Source: Roridomyces roridus
Taxonomy: Eukaryota; Basidiomycota; Agaricomycetes; Agaricales; Mycenaceae
Assembly: GCA_029378245.1 (NCBI GenBank)
Contig: JARKIF010000003.1
Coordinates: 3,348,001-3,412,000 of the forward strand
Length of the DNA stretch: 64,000 nt
Direction: 5' to 3'
Shown: piece after piece, positions 21,065 through 33,223 of the stretch
Position numbering within the stretch: the stretch's first letter is position 1
How the letters are laid out: each line of letters starts with the position of its first letter
Made by a program: the position numbers and the translations under genes
Notes under the pieces: generated by a model
What the model saw: only the letters and a program-made list of their open reading frames with translations
Told to the model about the DNA's origin: nothing
Databases searched by the model: none

Positions 21065-23928
21065 GGTTGGTCCTCTATTGGCACACGTGTGTTCTTTTAA
21101 AAAAATGAAGATTTGTTCCCGTCCTTTTGGATCATAACAGCGGGAGCACATCTTCCTCAGTCCTGACCCAATTGTATTGAGACAGGTAGAAACCCCCGTG
21201 TGTTCTTTAATTTCGTTCCCGTCCTTGTATAACAGCGGGACCAAATCTTCGTCATTTCCGACGCAGATGGATACTTCTATTGGGAAATCCGGGATACCGG
21301 TGGAAATCCCTTTATATATAGAAGCCCCAATCGATTCTACCGGACGTTACTTGCCACCACTCGCCTTCAGACAAGTGGGCAGCCAGTCCTTGCTTCATGG
21401 GCCTTGTTGAACAACGGCCCACTTCGACCTACAACTTCCGTGGCAGATGGGGCGCTCACTGGAGAGTCCGTGACTGTCCGTCCTGCAGAGCTCCCCTCGA
21501 TTCGAGGCTCGGATCCTAGGGTCACGCTGACATGCAATAGTCTTTTTCTCCCTGATACTTAAGCAGTCTCGAGATCAAGTTGAAATAAAATCCGACAGGG
21601 AAAAAGACAGCAAGCCTTGGAAATATGGCTGCTAAGGAAAGGTATGCGGCATCTTCAGCCACCAACAGGATCCATCGGCTGACAGACGTCTGGCTCGCCG
21701 CTCAGCCTGGTCCCACGCCACTTTTGGGGGCTGTGTCCATCCTCCGTCTCCGTCTCCCACCCGTCCATTGGTGCTTCCATTGGGTAAATAGTCACAGCGC
21801 AGCAGACCCCCCGTGTCCACGAGGGTACCGGTAGACACAACCTGTGTCCGCGACTCACGAGGGCTCGGCACGCAGTGCTCACTGCTTGGGCTTGAGGAAA
21901 CTTTCAGATTGCAGGAAGTCGACCTTGGTCTCAGCTTTTGCTCGCAGTGACATAGTCTAGCCAAGCCCAGTAGTTGAACACTCTAAAACCTTCACTTGCC
22001 CGGCTATCCATCAGGGATTCGTGATGTGAGATGTCGAATTCGAACATCATGCATCATGCATCAGCGCTGAGCCATCCGTGTCCCGCAATTTTGAATTTAT
22101 GGCGTTCAGACAAGTGTGCAGCCACTGTCAGGCTACAGCCGTGCTCGAGCGATTCCGACCCACACGGGATCCTTGCATTAAGTATGTGTTCGCACCACTG
22201 TGACTCAGTACCCACCAGGATGACAAAAAAAATCATACAGTCGCTTCAAATCATCAAATGGCACGCTTGCGAGTCGAACGAGAGTGGCGCAGGTGGATTG
22301 GTATTGTCAATGATTGATCGTACCAACGACTCACTAGGACTAATTTCACAGTAGCAAGTTCCTTGTGTGAATGAGCGCTGCCTACTGAGCCGACCGAGAG
22401 GCGAAAATCCCCTCGGAAATGGCTCCAACCGAAAGGACAAATTGCCCCGTTGGCCCGTTACTCGCACAGCACAGTGTACTCGGGCTCGCTGTCGTAAGTA
22501 TGAGCGTCGTCGCATCTCGTGTATGATAAACTTGAGTGCCTTTCGAGCGCACCGGGAGAGAAACCTAGTCCTTGTGATAGATTCTCTCTCTTTTCGACTC
22601 TGATCAAGATTCAACTCTGACTCAAGCAAGTTAATCAACTTGAAGATTCATTGTAAAGCATCGCGCTTGCCTCTTCGAGTTAGTGGCAACTAGGGTTAGT
22701 GGCAACTAGGGTTGATATTTCTCCGTCGTCCTACAAGCCTCACGCTGTGGGACAAGTTACTCCGGTGAATACGATTGGTCCTTGATCTCTACGCTCTCAT
22801 CTTATCTCGTCCGGCAAAACTACCGAGATCGTCAACAGTCCTGCGCGCGGAGGGAAGGTGTCAGACGAAGCGTAGGCGTGGCGTCCGTGGTAGACAGGCC
22901 CTCCGATATTGTTCAACACGATCAGCAAAAACTTGGACATGATATTCCAGAAGCATGGCTGCTGCTCGAGTCGAACGATCCAGCTTTGTTCTCCACTAAG
23001 ATTCAATAGCTTCCTCAAGTAAACGTATCGGACTTGTCTGACTGAGTCCGTTGAGTAAGGAAAGCCGGAATCTTGATGGCATCCGCGTCGGATCGAACCA
23101 CTATTGCGCACGGGAGCATCAGATTTACAATCGGATCACTCGCTTACGTATCCCGCCTTGCTCCTGACCACCATGGCCATGTCAAGTGGGCACCGCATCC
23201 TCACTCGCTGACTCGGACGCTCAACTAACAACTCTCTCGAATCCGTTCCAGGTTTCACTGCCTCTCTCGGAGTCTCTCCGACCGACGCGAAAGGATATAT
23301 CATCCAAAGTCGAGACGCGCCGAGCTCCTGGCCTCAAGCCTCCATTCATTCCTGCGAATCTTCCTAACTGGGATCCCATCGGTACTCGCCGGGCGGTATC
23401 ACCGTGTGGTTTCAATACACTCCTCGCATCAAGCCCTCGACTGCTCCAGCTATGTGCGACGGTACCGGTCAGTCACCCAATCCGGACTACTCGCGTGCAG
23501 CATTGAAGAAAAATTCGGTCGGACTCGGAACTGAGCCTGTACTGTCAAGTCTCTCTGCTTTATTCGCTCTAGGTCCGTCTGATCTTCTATCGCATACAAT
23601 TGGTCTAATGAGCGCCAGACTATCCCGGATCTGAATGCGGGATTGCGTCCCCCTCGGAGCCGAGGGCGCAGAAACTCGTCCACGTGTGCCTTCGGTACAC
23701 CGCATCAAGGCCGTGGTCCCGGGATCAGAGATGAAGTGAACTATTGAAGTCAGGAACTGGTCTACAGAAATCTTCGGTACGCCGGACTCGCCCATGGCCA
23801 ATGAAATCAGCAATTACTGTTCAGAGACGAAACGTAGAACAGCCAGAACGTCCGATGCCCCTGCATCTAGAGAGTTTGTATAAAAGCCAGTATAGACTGG
23901 AAAGATACTCACAGCAAGGATCCGCAGC
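21065..23928. other. long intergenic region with old duplications
   Basis: No gene could be supported in 2.9 kb. About 21088-21155 and 21195-21258 are a tandem duplication of the promoter-proximal region (both contain tgtgttctttaa, ttcccgtcctt and ataacagcggga). About 21880-22045 is a diverged copy of 19125-19290. Around 23240-23400 a short frame (FTASLGVSPTDAKGYIIQ...) follows an acceptor-like site but has no partners. Motifs of the type gagtcgaacg recur (22271, 22974) and look like decayed tRNA-type B boxes. Confidence 0.4.
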
Positions 23929-26900
23929 ATGCTTATTCCTACTATCTTGCTTGGGTTGCTTTCCCATGGCGTCGGCGTCATTTCTGCGGCGTCCAAAATG
24001 CCTGGGCAGCGTCTTCTCTTGGATAATGCTTCTACCATGGGCTCACCGCTCGCGGCTACATTCAGCGTGTCTCGCTCTGCAGCCCTGACGGCCTCTGCAC
24101 ACGGCAGCGCTAGCCTTGTCCCCACTTCTTCCGTCTCCGCCTCCGCGTCCATATCCGCTGTGGCTCACTCTTCCTCCACGTTATCGTCCGCCACAGCCTC
24201 GAGTGCGCCCCAGACATCGACCAGCCCAGCGGCCAAGGTCGCGAGGTTCCAGAAACGCGCGGCGATCCCAGAATGTATCAATACCGTCGAACTTTCGTGC
24301 CTGAACATGGTGGCAAATTGTATCGACACAATTGGCATGGACGTACGGAGTTTTTGCATCCAATCCTCACCGACCCGTACTAACCATGTCTTTCAGACGT
24401 CCTTCATCAACAATCTATGGGGTGTCAAGTCTTGTGTTGCGGCTGCGACATGCTACGGCGTAAGCCATCCTATTTCTCCGCGAAGATCGACCACATTGCT
24501 CACGCGGTCCCCAGGTCGGGGATTTGATTACTAGCGTCGAATGTCAGACGGGGCTCTCGACGACCACCACGGCCCAGGCATCTCTGGATTACGACAATGT
24601 CAGTCCTTTCAATTCGTCTGATTCCCATTCTAAGGCCCTGGTCATAGATTTATGCCCCTATTGTTGGGAGCTGTGCATTTGCCAGCGGTGGATGGTACGT
24701 TTTTGGCCAAGAATCAGCCCTCTATCCTTTTATGAACCTCTTGCAGCCCGATCACCCAGCAGAATTACATCGACTTTTATTACGGCGAGTTGACCGCCAT
24801 CAATACGGCCAACTTCCCGAGGTAATGCGCGCCTGATTCGTCGCTTGATTGTCTTTCTCACTTCATCCTAGCTCCAACACCGTCGTTATTGCATGGTGGG
24901 ATGCTATCACTGCTTGGGCGGCAACGGGCGCGACGGTACCGTATCTCAAGTGCGTTCGCATCAACCCTGGATGGCTTTCAACTCAGATTTTATCAGCTTC
25001 AACGATTGGTTGCATTTTTCGTCCTCTCCTTCTACTACGGTTGGTCACTCCTCTTTTTGGCTGAATTTGAGGGCTGATGAGATACTGACAGACAACTACA
25101 ACTTCTTCTGTTCCATCTTACAGCCAGATTGAATGGAGTAAGGAAGCACTTGGATTTTTATGTGACGGTTGATTAACTCGCTCTCCAGATCCGAACCCCG
25201 CCCCTCCTTCTGGCGCTGTCTCCGAGACTTTTGTCACCGGAACTAGCACCGTCATCATCGCGATTCCTACTGTCACGACGACGATTGTGATTGTCACTCA
25301 GACAATAACCTTAGCCCCCGGAGGTACCCCGATCAACGGGCCTGTTCCCTCTGGAATCTCTCAACCCGGGGCTACGACGCCGACGTGGAGTAAGTTCATT
25401 CAGGGTTCTCATTTTCCGTAAACTGAGTAAGATATCCAGACCCCAACATTATCCCTCCCACCTCGGTGTCCAGGGTCACCTTCACCGCGCCTCCATCCTT
25501 CACCACAGTCGTCGCGGTCCCCACTGCGTCCAACTCACCCCCGCAGAACATCACCGGTCCACCAGGCGACAAAAACAGCAACGGCGACGACTGGTGGCTC
25601 CTCCTTTTCGGCGGACTCCTCGGTGGACTTCTCCCAGCTGACATCGGTATCCCCGGTGGCTTCACCCCCACTGCGGCCCCGCCCGTCGGCTGGACTGGTG
25701 GATGGAGCGACCCGGATCCGACGTCCACTTCATCGGAAGAGAATTCCCAATCGCACTCTTCGACGAGCAGCAGTAGTAGTTCTTGTCCCTCGCCTACGGC
25801 TACGTATGCGCTTTCCGATGATTCTGAGAACGCGGATTGGGCGGATCTAGGGTCTGACCCTGATCGTCGGAGGTGGATTCCTACTACCAACTCCCCGCGC
25901 AACGCATCGAGTTTGGAGCGCCGGGCGGGTCGTTGTACGTCACTGGTTGACTTTCCTTCAACTTGAATGTGGCTGCTAACCTTTTTCGTACAGCCATCGC
26001 TGTGAACGATTGCAATATCGTCGTCGTTAACCCGACCTCAATCAATTTGGGCGCAGGGACGTATTGGACCATCGGAACCAAAGTGCCTATCGGCGTGGGG
26101 ACTGCCCTGACTTCTATTCAAGTGCCAGGGCGCCCGGCGGGTAATGGACCTGACACGACTGCTCGTCCGTATATCATCCGCACCTAACTTGGCGAGCTGA
26201 CCATGTTCAGAGGAGCATGTGTTTGAGTTGGGCTATATCAACCAATTCTTCACCGTGGCTCTCCAGGCTGGTATCTCGTGCAACTGGTTTGTTCTCCTTG
26301 CGGACTTCTTTATCTCCGCCTCACCACAGTAATACAGGATTCAAACCAACGTCTTCAATTTTGTTCGCCGGGATGGCAGCAATATGGGAACGGCACTGCT
26401 CAACGCTATAGACACAGTGAGTCCACGCTCCGCTGTTCACTACGAGTAAATTGATCTTTTCACAGCAATCGAACATGGTCTGGGTAGATACACCGATGAA
26501 GCGAGTCCCACCTCCATTCCTTTTATTCTCTTTACCAATCCGAACCATCCAGTCAAGCAAAATCGAACCTGGTCAACCAGAACAAGGCAACACCCGCCGA
26601 TCCGCCGCAAAGCGCCAACATGAACAAGATCACCTCGTTTACGACATCGTTCAACCTCATTCAGGACATGGAGTATTTCATCCGGAATTTTGCTGCGCTT
26701 GGATCGTGTGAGCATTCTTATTATTCCGTTTTTGTGAATTGCCTCTCATCTTAGGTGAAAAGACATGGGAAATAATGCGGTGCCGTTCCGTACGACTGCT
26801 ACGGAAGTGCAAAACCTACTGGCTGAGATCACGCCCGCCTCGCCCGACGCAAATCTGCCTGTCGAATTCAATACGTGGTTGCGTGGCTTGGTAGCAACGT

Positions 26901-27677
26901 ACCCCGCTGGATGCACGTCCCGAGCCACTAATTCGTACAACTACTACGTCGCGAAGATGAATGGTGTCAGCCTTCAGTCGAATACTCCGGTGCCTGCGTG
27001 TTTCCCGCTCTTCTCTGCCGGGGTAAATCTTTGCTAGTATATCATGGCGAACTCTACTGACCAGGCGATTCAGATGACACCTCAGACCTTCGCCTTTGCT
27101 CCCCTCATTCCCGCGGCGCCCACCCTACCCGCTTGCGACATTCCCGGGACTGAGGGACAAGTTACCGTTGGCAACGACGTGAACGGCAATCCCGTCTTTT
27201 TGATTGGCACATTCCGTACCATGGGCTCCGGCAACACGGTGGGTCTCCGAGTCCCACTTGCTGTTCATCCCAGATTGATCGCTCATCCAGCAATCCTACG
27301 CATTCGGTACCGGGACATCCCTCAATGACGTCCACTACATGGCCAACGACCTCACCGGCTCGTACACCGGCTGCAACGGCGTCTTCCAAATCATCGAGGA
27401 CACGCCCGCAAGTGGTCTAGCCGACGCCAACATCTCACTCAACTGCAATGGGCAAAGCGGCAACAGTGTCGACGCCCCGTTTACCTTTGCTGCGAACGGC
27501 CAGGTCCTCCAATGTGTGTTGATCAACAAGAACGATGGGAGCAATACGTTCTTTATCATTTGTGGGACGAGTGCGGGGGTAGCGAATACTTGTGCGGCGT
27601 CGGCGATGGCCGCGGTGGCGGGAACGTATCCGGCAGCGTATCTCTCGACGCCCACTTGGACGTTCCTGCCGAACTAG
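23929..27677 (+). CDS. large secreted modular protein, function unknown
   Basis: Eighteen exons can be joined with consistent phase (total 2859 nt, 952 residues). The N-terminus is a signal peptide (MLIPTILLGLLSHGVGVISA). Modules in order: a Ser/Ala-rich stretch; a first Cys-containing domain (CINTVELSCLNMVANC, later NYIDFYYGELTAIN and WWDAITAW); two tracts of Thr/Val/Pro repeats, each entered by a W-N-P-N motif; a disordered Ser/Glu-rich segment containing WWLLLFGGLLGGLLP; a second domain (FELGYINQFFTVAL, MVWVDTP); and a Cys-rich C-terminal domain ending TWTFLPN. The second domain recalls the non-catalytic C-terminal part of some fungal GH18 chitinase-type proteins, but no GH18 catalytic DxxDxDxE is present. 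A cell-wall or extracellular role is inference. One intron (26501-26552) has a GC donor. Confidence 0.75.
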
Positions 27678-28539
27678 TGGTGGTTGCATCTAACTTCATT
27701 CTCTTTGTTCACCTAATGGCTTATTCTAAATGTGATTGTGTTATGCCTCCACGATGGGCTGGTTCACGTACCCACCACTTGCCCGCCCATGGGATGTCGG
27801 CTGTCTTTGTTCAAAGTTATATAAAAGTTGCAATCCAGGAAGACGACTATGGCGGTCAAAGTGCACATTTAATCATGCACAACATTTTTTTGTACAAACC
27901 ACGATTTGCACTACATTTTCACTCTGAAATCACATTTTGCACTACATCTTGAAGTTCGAAAGTTCGAAAAAAATGTAGCGCAAAACGCGACTTGCGCGCT
28001 ACATTTTCTCTGACACATGTCGCGCTACATTTCTGCTAGCCGAGACCTGCCGGCATCTGCGCTCAATGCGCTACACATATTTTCGGTGACCGCGCGCTAC
28101 ATTTCTCGGTCAACCTGCACAACATTTTCTTTGCTGTTCAACTGTGAAAAAGTCAAGCCTGTTCGGATCAACGGCTGGAGTTGGTCATCAATGATGTGAT
28201 GGTGGGATCAATTGATCTGGTGTCCTGTTGCCCGGTGACCATGGATGCACCTCCTCCAGTACTATATGTCCCATCACGCCCTAAAACTCCCTGTACCTCC
28301 TAAAATGAATTTACCTGCTCTCCCCCGTCGACTTTTGGCCCCGGAGTTTTACGGACTCTTTTCTTACAATACTCAGCTATCTTAATATAAAAAATTGGGA
28401 CCATTGGGTGAGAGGAAGTCGTAGGGCGCGGTTGCCGCCGCATCAAGGTCAGTGATGCAAGGCTCGAAAGCCTTGCTCTGAGATTTCTGAGCAGTGCGCG
28501 GAGCCAGAAAAAATTGGAGGGTCACTTTATAGTCATAAA

Positions 28540-31500
28540 ATGGCCCTCCCGTTGCCCGCTCCTTTTGCCGGGAAGTGGTTGGAGTGCAGACGGAAGATCA
28601 CGGAAGAGCGTGACAAATTAGATCTCCGCTCAATACACGATCACAGCTATTTTCACCTCGACGCGCGCATGCCCACGGATGATGACGAGAGCTCTGACAA
28701 TGAAGATGCACGTCACGAGGAACGCGTCCAGGCAGCATGCAACCACCTCCTCCAGCAGGCACAGAACGATCCCAAGAAAAGGCCTAATATTACTGCAGCT
28801 GCTCGCGATTTTGACGTCCGCTACCACGTTCTCTACGCTCGTTTCAATAACATCAACAAGACACGGTCCGAGGCTTCGGAGGAACGACAGTATCTCACTC
28901 CGAACCAGGAGAAGGTCCTTGTCTTGTGGCTGGAGCACATGGCGGGCCCCACGTCCTCGACGCTAACTTCTAAGGGGCAAGACTCGCCCGGTTGCTCATG
29001 TCGGAAATCATGTAAAGCCCTGAGGAATCAGTTGCACGGAATACTTAGGACAAGCGAAGGCCAAACACTCGCCTTAGAAGATGTGCACTGCAAAATCTAC
29101 CTCCTCTCCAGCGCGCCGCTGAATCGCTTTGAGGCTCTTCGTGCTCCTCATCAGAAGATGCGTCTAGAAACGGACGGTCAGCGTTTCCTGTGCAGGGCAT
29201 GTGAGTAGGAATGCACACCGTACCCGTCACAAACCGTTTGACGGCCGTCCGTACACGGGTACGTACCCGTACCCGTCCGGCTCTTGATCGAACAAATGTA
29301 CGGGACGGGTACGGGACGGCAACATTGCCGTCCGTCCCGTCAATCTGCGAGATTGACGGGCCGTCTACGGGTTGGCGTCCGTGTGGGTCGGATCAGATGG
29401 AATTTGGGCGCGCACTTGATGGGCCAGTCATCGGGAGACTCGTGTAACTCATGATGCCCGCCAAATGCCCGCCTATTTCAGATCCGGGGCTTCTATCGTT
29501 GCTTTATCTGCTGATTGAAGCCTGATTGATGGAATCTCTGACATCAAATTCACATCAAACCAGTGTCAATGACTGTGGAATAGCTGTTGGCTGAGCGAAT
29601 CAAAGGGAATGGCATTTACAACACATCTGTGGCGGATCCCTCTTCTATAGAATTAAAATGCCTGCGGTTTGATGAGGTTGACAAGAGACCCGTCTTTTGA
29701 CGGCCGTACCCGTCATTTTTGCCGTCCCGTACCCGTCGGGCCCGGTCGGATGTCAAAAGACGGCCGTTGATTTGACGGCCCGTCCCCGTCTCGTGCCGTC
29801 AATTTGACGGCCGTCACCCGTAGACGGGCGGTGTGCATCCCTAGCGCGACGGGAGTGCCCTTGGATAAAAAATCCATCCGGGACAAGGCTCGTGCCATTC
29901 GTCAGGCAGAGAAGAGACCGGGCAAGAACTGGGCGGCTGCCTTCCTCGCACGTCATCCCCACATCGTGCTTGGCACCGGCGCTGGTCTGGACAAGTGGTT
30001 TGAGGAGGATCCCGAGATTACGTGAGTCTTCCTTGTCGCCCTACTCGATGCACCATCTCATTTCTTGCCTGAAGCATTGCCTCCTCACCCAATGGGTGGA
30101 CCGACAATGAAATATGCGCCGTGTGGTTTGAGAAGAACTTTCTTCCTCAGGCCAAACGGCGCAATACCTCCGGCAAGCCCATCCTCCTCGTCCTCGACGG
30201 TCACGGCTCTCACGAAACCGCCACCCTCGTTGAGCTCGCAATGCAGAATAATGTCATCATCCTCTGCCTGCCGCCGCACACCACCCACAAGATGCAGCCC
30301 CTGGATGTCGGGATTTTCGGTCCATTCTCCGGCGCATGGGCTGACCGATGTGACGACATTGCTGGCATTACTAGCACGGAGATGCCTAAGGAGGACTTCG
30401 TTCAAGAGTACATGGCCGTGCGGAGGAGGACTTTCCGAGCCACCACCATCCAAGCTGCCTTCAAAAAGAGTGGTCTTTGGCCTGTCGACCGCACGGTATT
30501 CCGTGCTGAGGACTTTGCCCCGAGCATACCCTATTCGACTTCCGTCCGCGACATACCCGAGATACCGCAGCTCCCAGCCTTGCCTTTTCCTACCCCATTG
30601 CCGTTGCCGTCGGACGACTCGGACTCGGACAGCTCCGACTCTGACTCCAGCTCAGGCTCAGACACGGAGTCGGATTCAGATGCAGAGGCAGCTGCTCGGC
30701 CTCGTCATCGCCGTCGTCCGCATCCTGAACCTGCGAGCACCCCCAGACCTATTAGAGGCCGCTCGTCGTTCGCAGTGCCTGCCACACCGACACCTCTGGC
30801 CGCGTCATCGTCGATGTCATCGCTTACTCGGTCATCCTCATTCTCCCTCTTTTCACCCGTCCCTCCTCAGCACTTCTATCATAACCCGGTCCTCTCTGCG
30901 CGGGTGAATCGCCTGGAAGATGCTCTCGAGGCCGTCCAGGCACACGCACGGATGCTGGAAGGGCAGGTGGCTACGCTCAAGCGCAGCATCAATGACCGAG
31001 ATGCAGCCAAATCCAGCAAGAAGAGGAAGCTCAATTCGAAGGCTAGGATATTGACATCGGAGGAGGGGATGCAACTGGTGAAGGAGCGGGACAGGGAGCT
31101 CGCAGCAAAGGCCCAGAAGAAGGCGGACAGTGCGGCGCGCAAACGGGACAAGGAGAACGCACGCGTCATTCGACGTCACACTGCTGACCCTCGGGAGATC
31201 TTCACGGGCTCCCTCAAGACGAAGAACAAGGACGGCCTGCAAGACATCGCTGCCACTTTGAAGCTGCCGGAAGATGGTACAAAGCCCGTGCTTCTTGAAT
31301 GCATCGAAACCTACTTCCGTCACCATCCCGAGGAACGCGACAGCGACAGATTCAAGGGGTTATTCGGGAGGGCACCGCGGGGTTCTCGCGCTACTGCCGC
31401 TGGTACTGCTGCTGTATTTGCAGAGGTACGTCGCGCCTGTATATCTACACCTAGGTCTGATTGGTTCGTAGCCGCCCGTACCATCTACGTCCTCAGCTCC

Positions 31501-31675
31501 CCATTCCGGCTCAGAAATGACCGCTCCCGCGACGTACAGCAACACCTTCTCGTTCCAATATCCAATGCCCGCACCCCTCCAGCCTCAGTCCGCCACAGAT
31601 GCCACCCAACTCTTTAGCTCTTACTTCGAAAATAATCCTTACTACTCCTTCGACGACCCTTCAATGAACCTTTAA
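28540..31675 (+). pseudogene. pogo-like DDE transposase, internally deleted and interrupted
   Basis: N-terminal HTH part: PNITAAARDFDVRYHVLYARF followed by QYLTPNQEKVLVLWLEHM. The frame is then lost for about 900 bp, of which 29206-29843 is an inserted element, and resumes with TGVPLDKKSIRDKARAIRQ and AFLARHP (Tc5-type HTH). The catalytic domain has LLVLDGHGSHET (second Asp) and PPHTTHKMQPLDVGIFGP (third acidic residue). The segment that should hold the first Asp (family motif N-M-D-E-x-G), roughly 100-150 residues, is absent: FEEDPEIT is followed directly by GWTDNEICAVWFEKNFLPQ. The C-terminal part has an acidic Ser/Asp tract, a coiled coil (around 30900-31200), a SAP-like segment (LQDIAATLKLPEDGTKPVLLE) and, after an intron, a Pro/Ser-rich tail ending at 31675. 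It is not expected to be active. Confidence 0.85.
29206..29843. mobile_element. 638 bp MITE with GACGGCCGT arms inside the transposase
   Basis: Ends TAGGAATGCACACCG and (inverted) TAGGGATGCACACCG; arms are irregular repeats of GACGGCCGT and ACCCGTC, as in 54920-55473. The 8 bp flanks (CATGTGAG and GCGCGACG) do not match, so one flank has probably been altered by a later rearrangement. Confidence 0.65.
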
Positions 31676-31715
31676 TCATAATACTTTTTAACATTAGCCC
31701 AATGTAAATATCTAC

Positions 31716-32483
31716 TTAGAAATTAATCTGCGTAATGTCGACATAGTCCAAGAGCAGCTTGACGAGCGGACCACACTTGCCAGCAGCCAAACGCCAGAGC
31801 CGAATCTCATCGGCGCTGTCTTTCCGCGCCTGCTCCGTATCCTTCAGCTCCCTCTTCAACTCCTGCACCTCCCAGAGGAGGTCCTGCACGCGGCGCCGGA
31901 GTACGTCGACCTCGGTGTCGGCGTCTTCGTCTAACGACGCTGTCAGTGGCAGCACAGGACGTGCGCAATGGACCACAGACCTTTCAGCACTTGGGACTCC
32001 TCCTCCTCTTTCGGCTCCAGCTGCTCGTCCATCATCTCAGACTTGCTATCGAGTCCCATGCGGCGGTGAGCCATTTCGAGACGTTCCACATACGTGTAGT
32101 CGCCGGTCTGGGAGTCTAACGCGCCGCCTGCCTCGAACAGAAGACTCGTAGGTCGTTAGCTGGAGCAGGAATGGATAGTGTCTTGGCGTACGCACCTCGT
32201 GTCTTCGCCAGCCCGCAGTGCCGAGGCTCTGGGGCCACGAGAGGGGGATAGCCCGGGAACTGGAGACAGCAGTTCGCGCTTGAATCGCGCGGGGGACCCC
32301 TCAGGGCTGCCAGTTCTCGCTCGCTCGCTCCAGCCTTGCCTCTGCCTCTCGTGCATCCCGGATTTCCTGCTTGTGCTGAGATTGTTCAGTGCCGTTCTTG
32401 TAGCTGAAGGCGCTGAAGGGGCTGGATACTTGTGGGGGAGAGCGTCGTGGGGAGGGAGACTCCCGGTAGGAGTCGTCCGACAT
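31716..32483 (-). CDS. accessory coiled-coil protein gene of the pogo-like element
   Basis: Minus-strand gene, convergent with the transposase. The first exon from 32483 reads MSDDSYRESPSPRRSPPQ and continues into a heptad-rich stretch. Later exons read AGGALDSQTGDYTYVERLEM and EVDVLRRRVQDLLWEVQELK, with a C-terminus LLLDYVDITQINF. The last exon is a clear coiled coil; splice sites are plausible at about 32100-32180 and 31933-31990. Around 32302-32330 a short tandem of CGAG units puts the frame out: removing eight bases (two units) would rejoin LERELAALRG. The gene is therefore probably frameshifted here. No homologue is recognised. Its promoter region falls in the right terminal repeat, the mirror image of the transposase promoter. 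Confidence 0.55.
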
Positions 32484-32788
32484 GGCCTATGGCACAGAGA
32501 GAGTCAGCCGAGAAGTGGCCGGAGCGGACATTGAATCCGATTGTGACCACCTTGTGACTAGTCGCAACTTTCCGTCTCCGCACTCCAACCACTTCCCGGC
32601 AAAAGGAGCGGGCAACGGGAGGGCCATTTTATGACTATAAAGTGACCCTCCAATTTTTTCTGGCTCCGCGCGCTGCTCAGAAATCTCAGAGCAAGGCTTT
32701 CGAGCCTTGCATCACTGACCTTGATGCGGCGGCAACCGCGCCCTACGACTTCCTCTCACCCAATGGTCCCAATTTTTTATATTAAGAT

Positions 32789-33223
32789 CAGTGTTCGCCC
32801 AAAGGGCAAAGCCCTATGAGCTCATAGCCCTTTGAGACCCCTCTGCAGAGGCCTATGAAAATTTTCGTGACATTTCAAAGCTCTCAGAGCCCTATGAGAT
32901 CACGTGCTTTTCGCATCAATCAATCGATCAATCACCGGCGGGAGGCGCATCAGGTCACACCGACGAGTCACGGCAACCCGCCCCCCTTCGTTGGCATCAT
33001 TTCTATTCAAACAGAAAGAGAAATTAGCTGTCTGGGACTCGGCATTCAGAAAACTGCTCATCTCTGTGTTTCTGTCAAGGGTCTGTGGCCTTAAATCTAA
33101 TGTTCGAAAGAATGTGATTTTTTCTCAAAGGCCTTTGGGATGCCCTATGAGAAAAGCCCTTTGACCTTTGGAAGGCCTTTGAGCCTCCGGGACCCCGATT
33201 CAAAGCCCTCTGGGCGAACACTG
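32789..33223. mobile_element. 435 bp hAT MITE inside the right TIR of the pogo-like element
   Basis: Perfect 8 bp duplication ATTAAGAT (32781-32788 and 33224-33231). Ends CAGTGTTCGCCC inverted; the arms contain the palindromic AAAGGGCAAAGCCCT and AGGCCTTTGGG motifs. The opposite TIR at 28370-28385 shows the empty site (actcagctatcttaatat). Non-coding. Confidence 0.95.
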
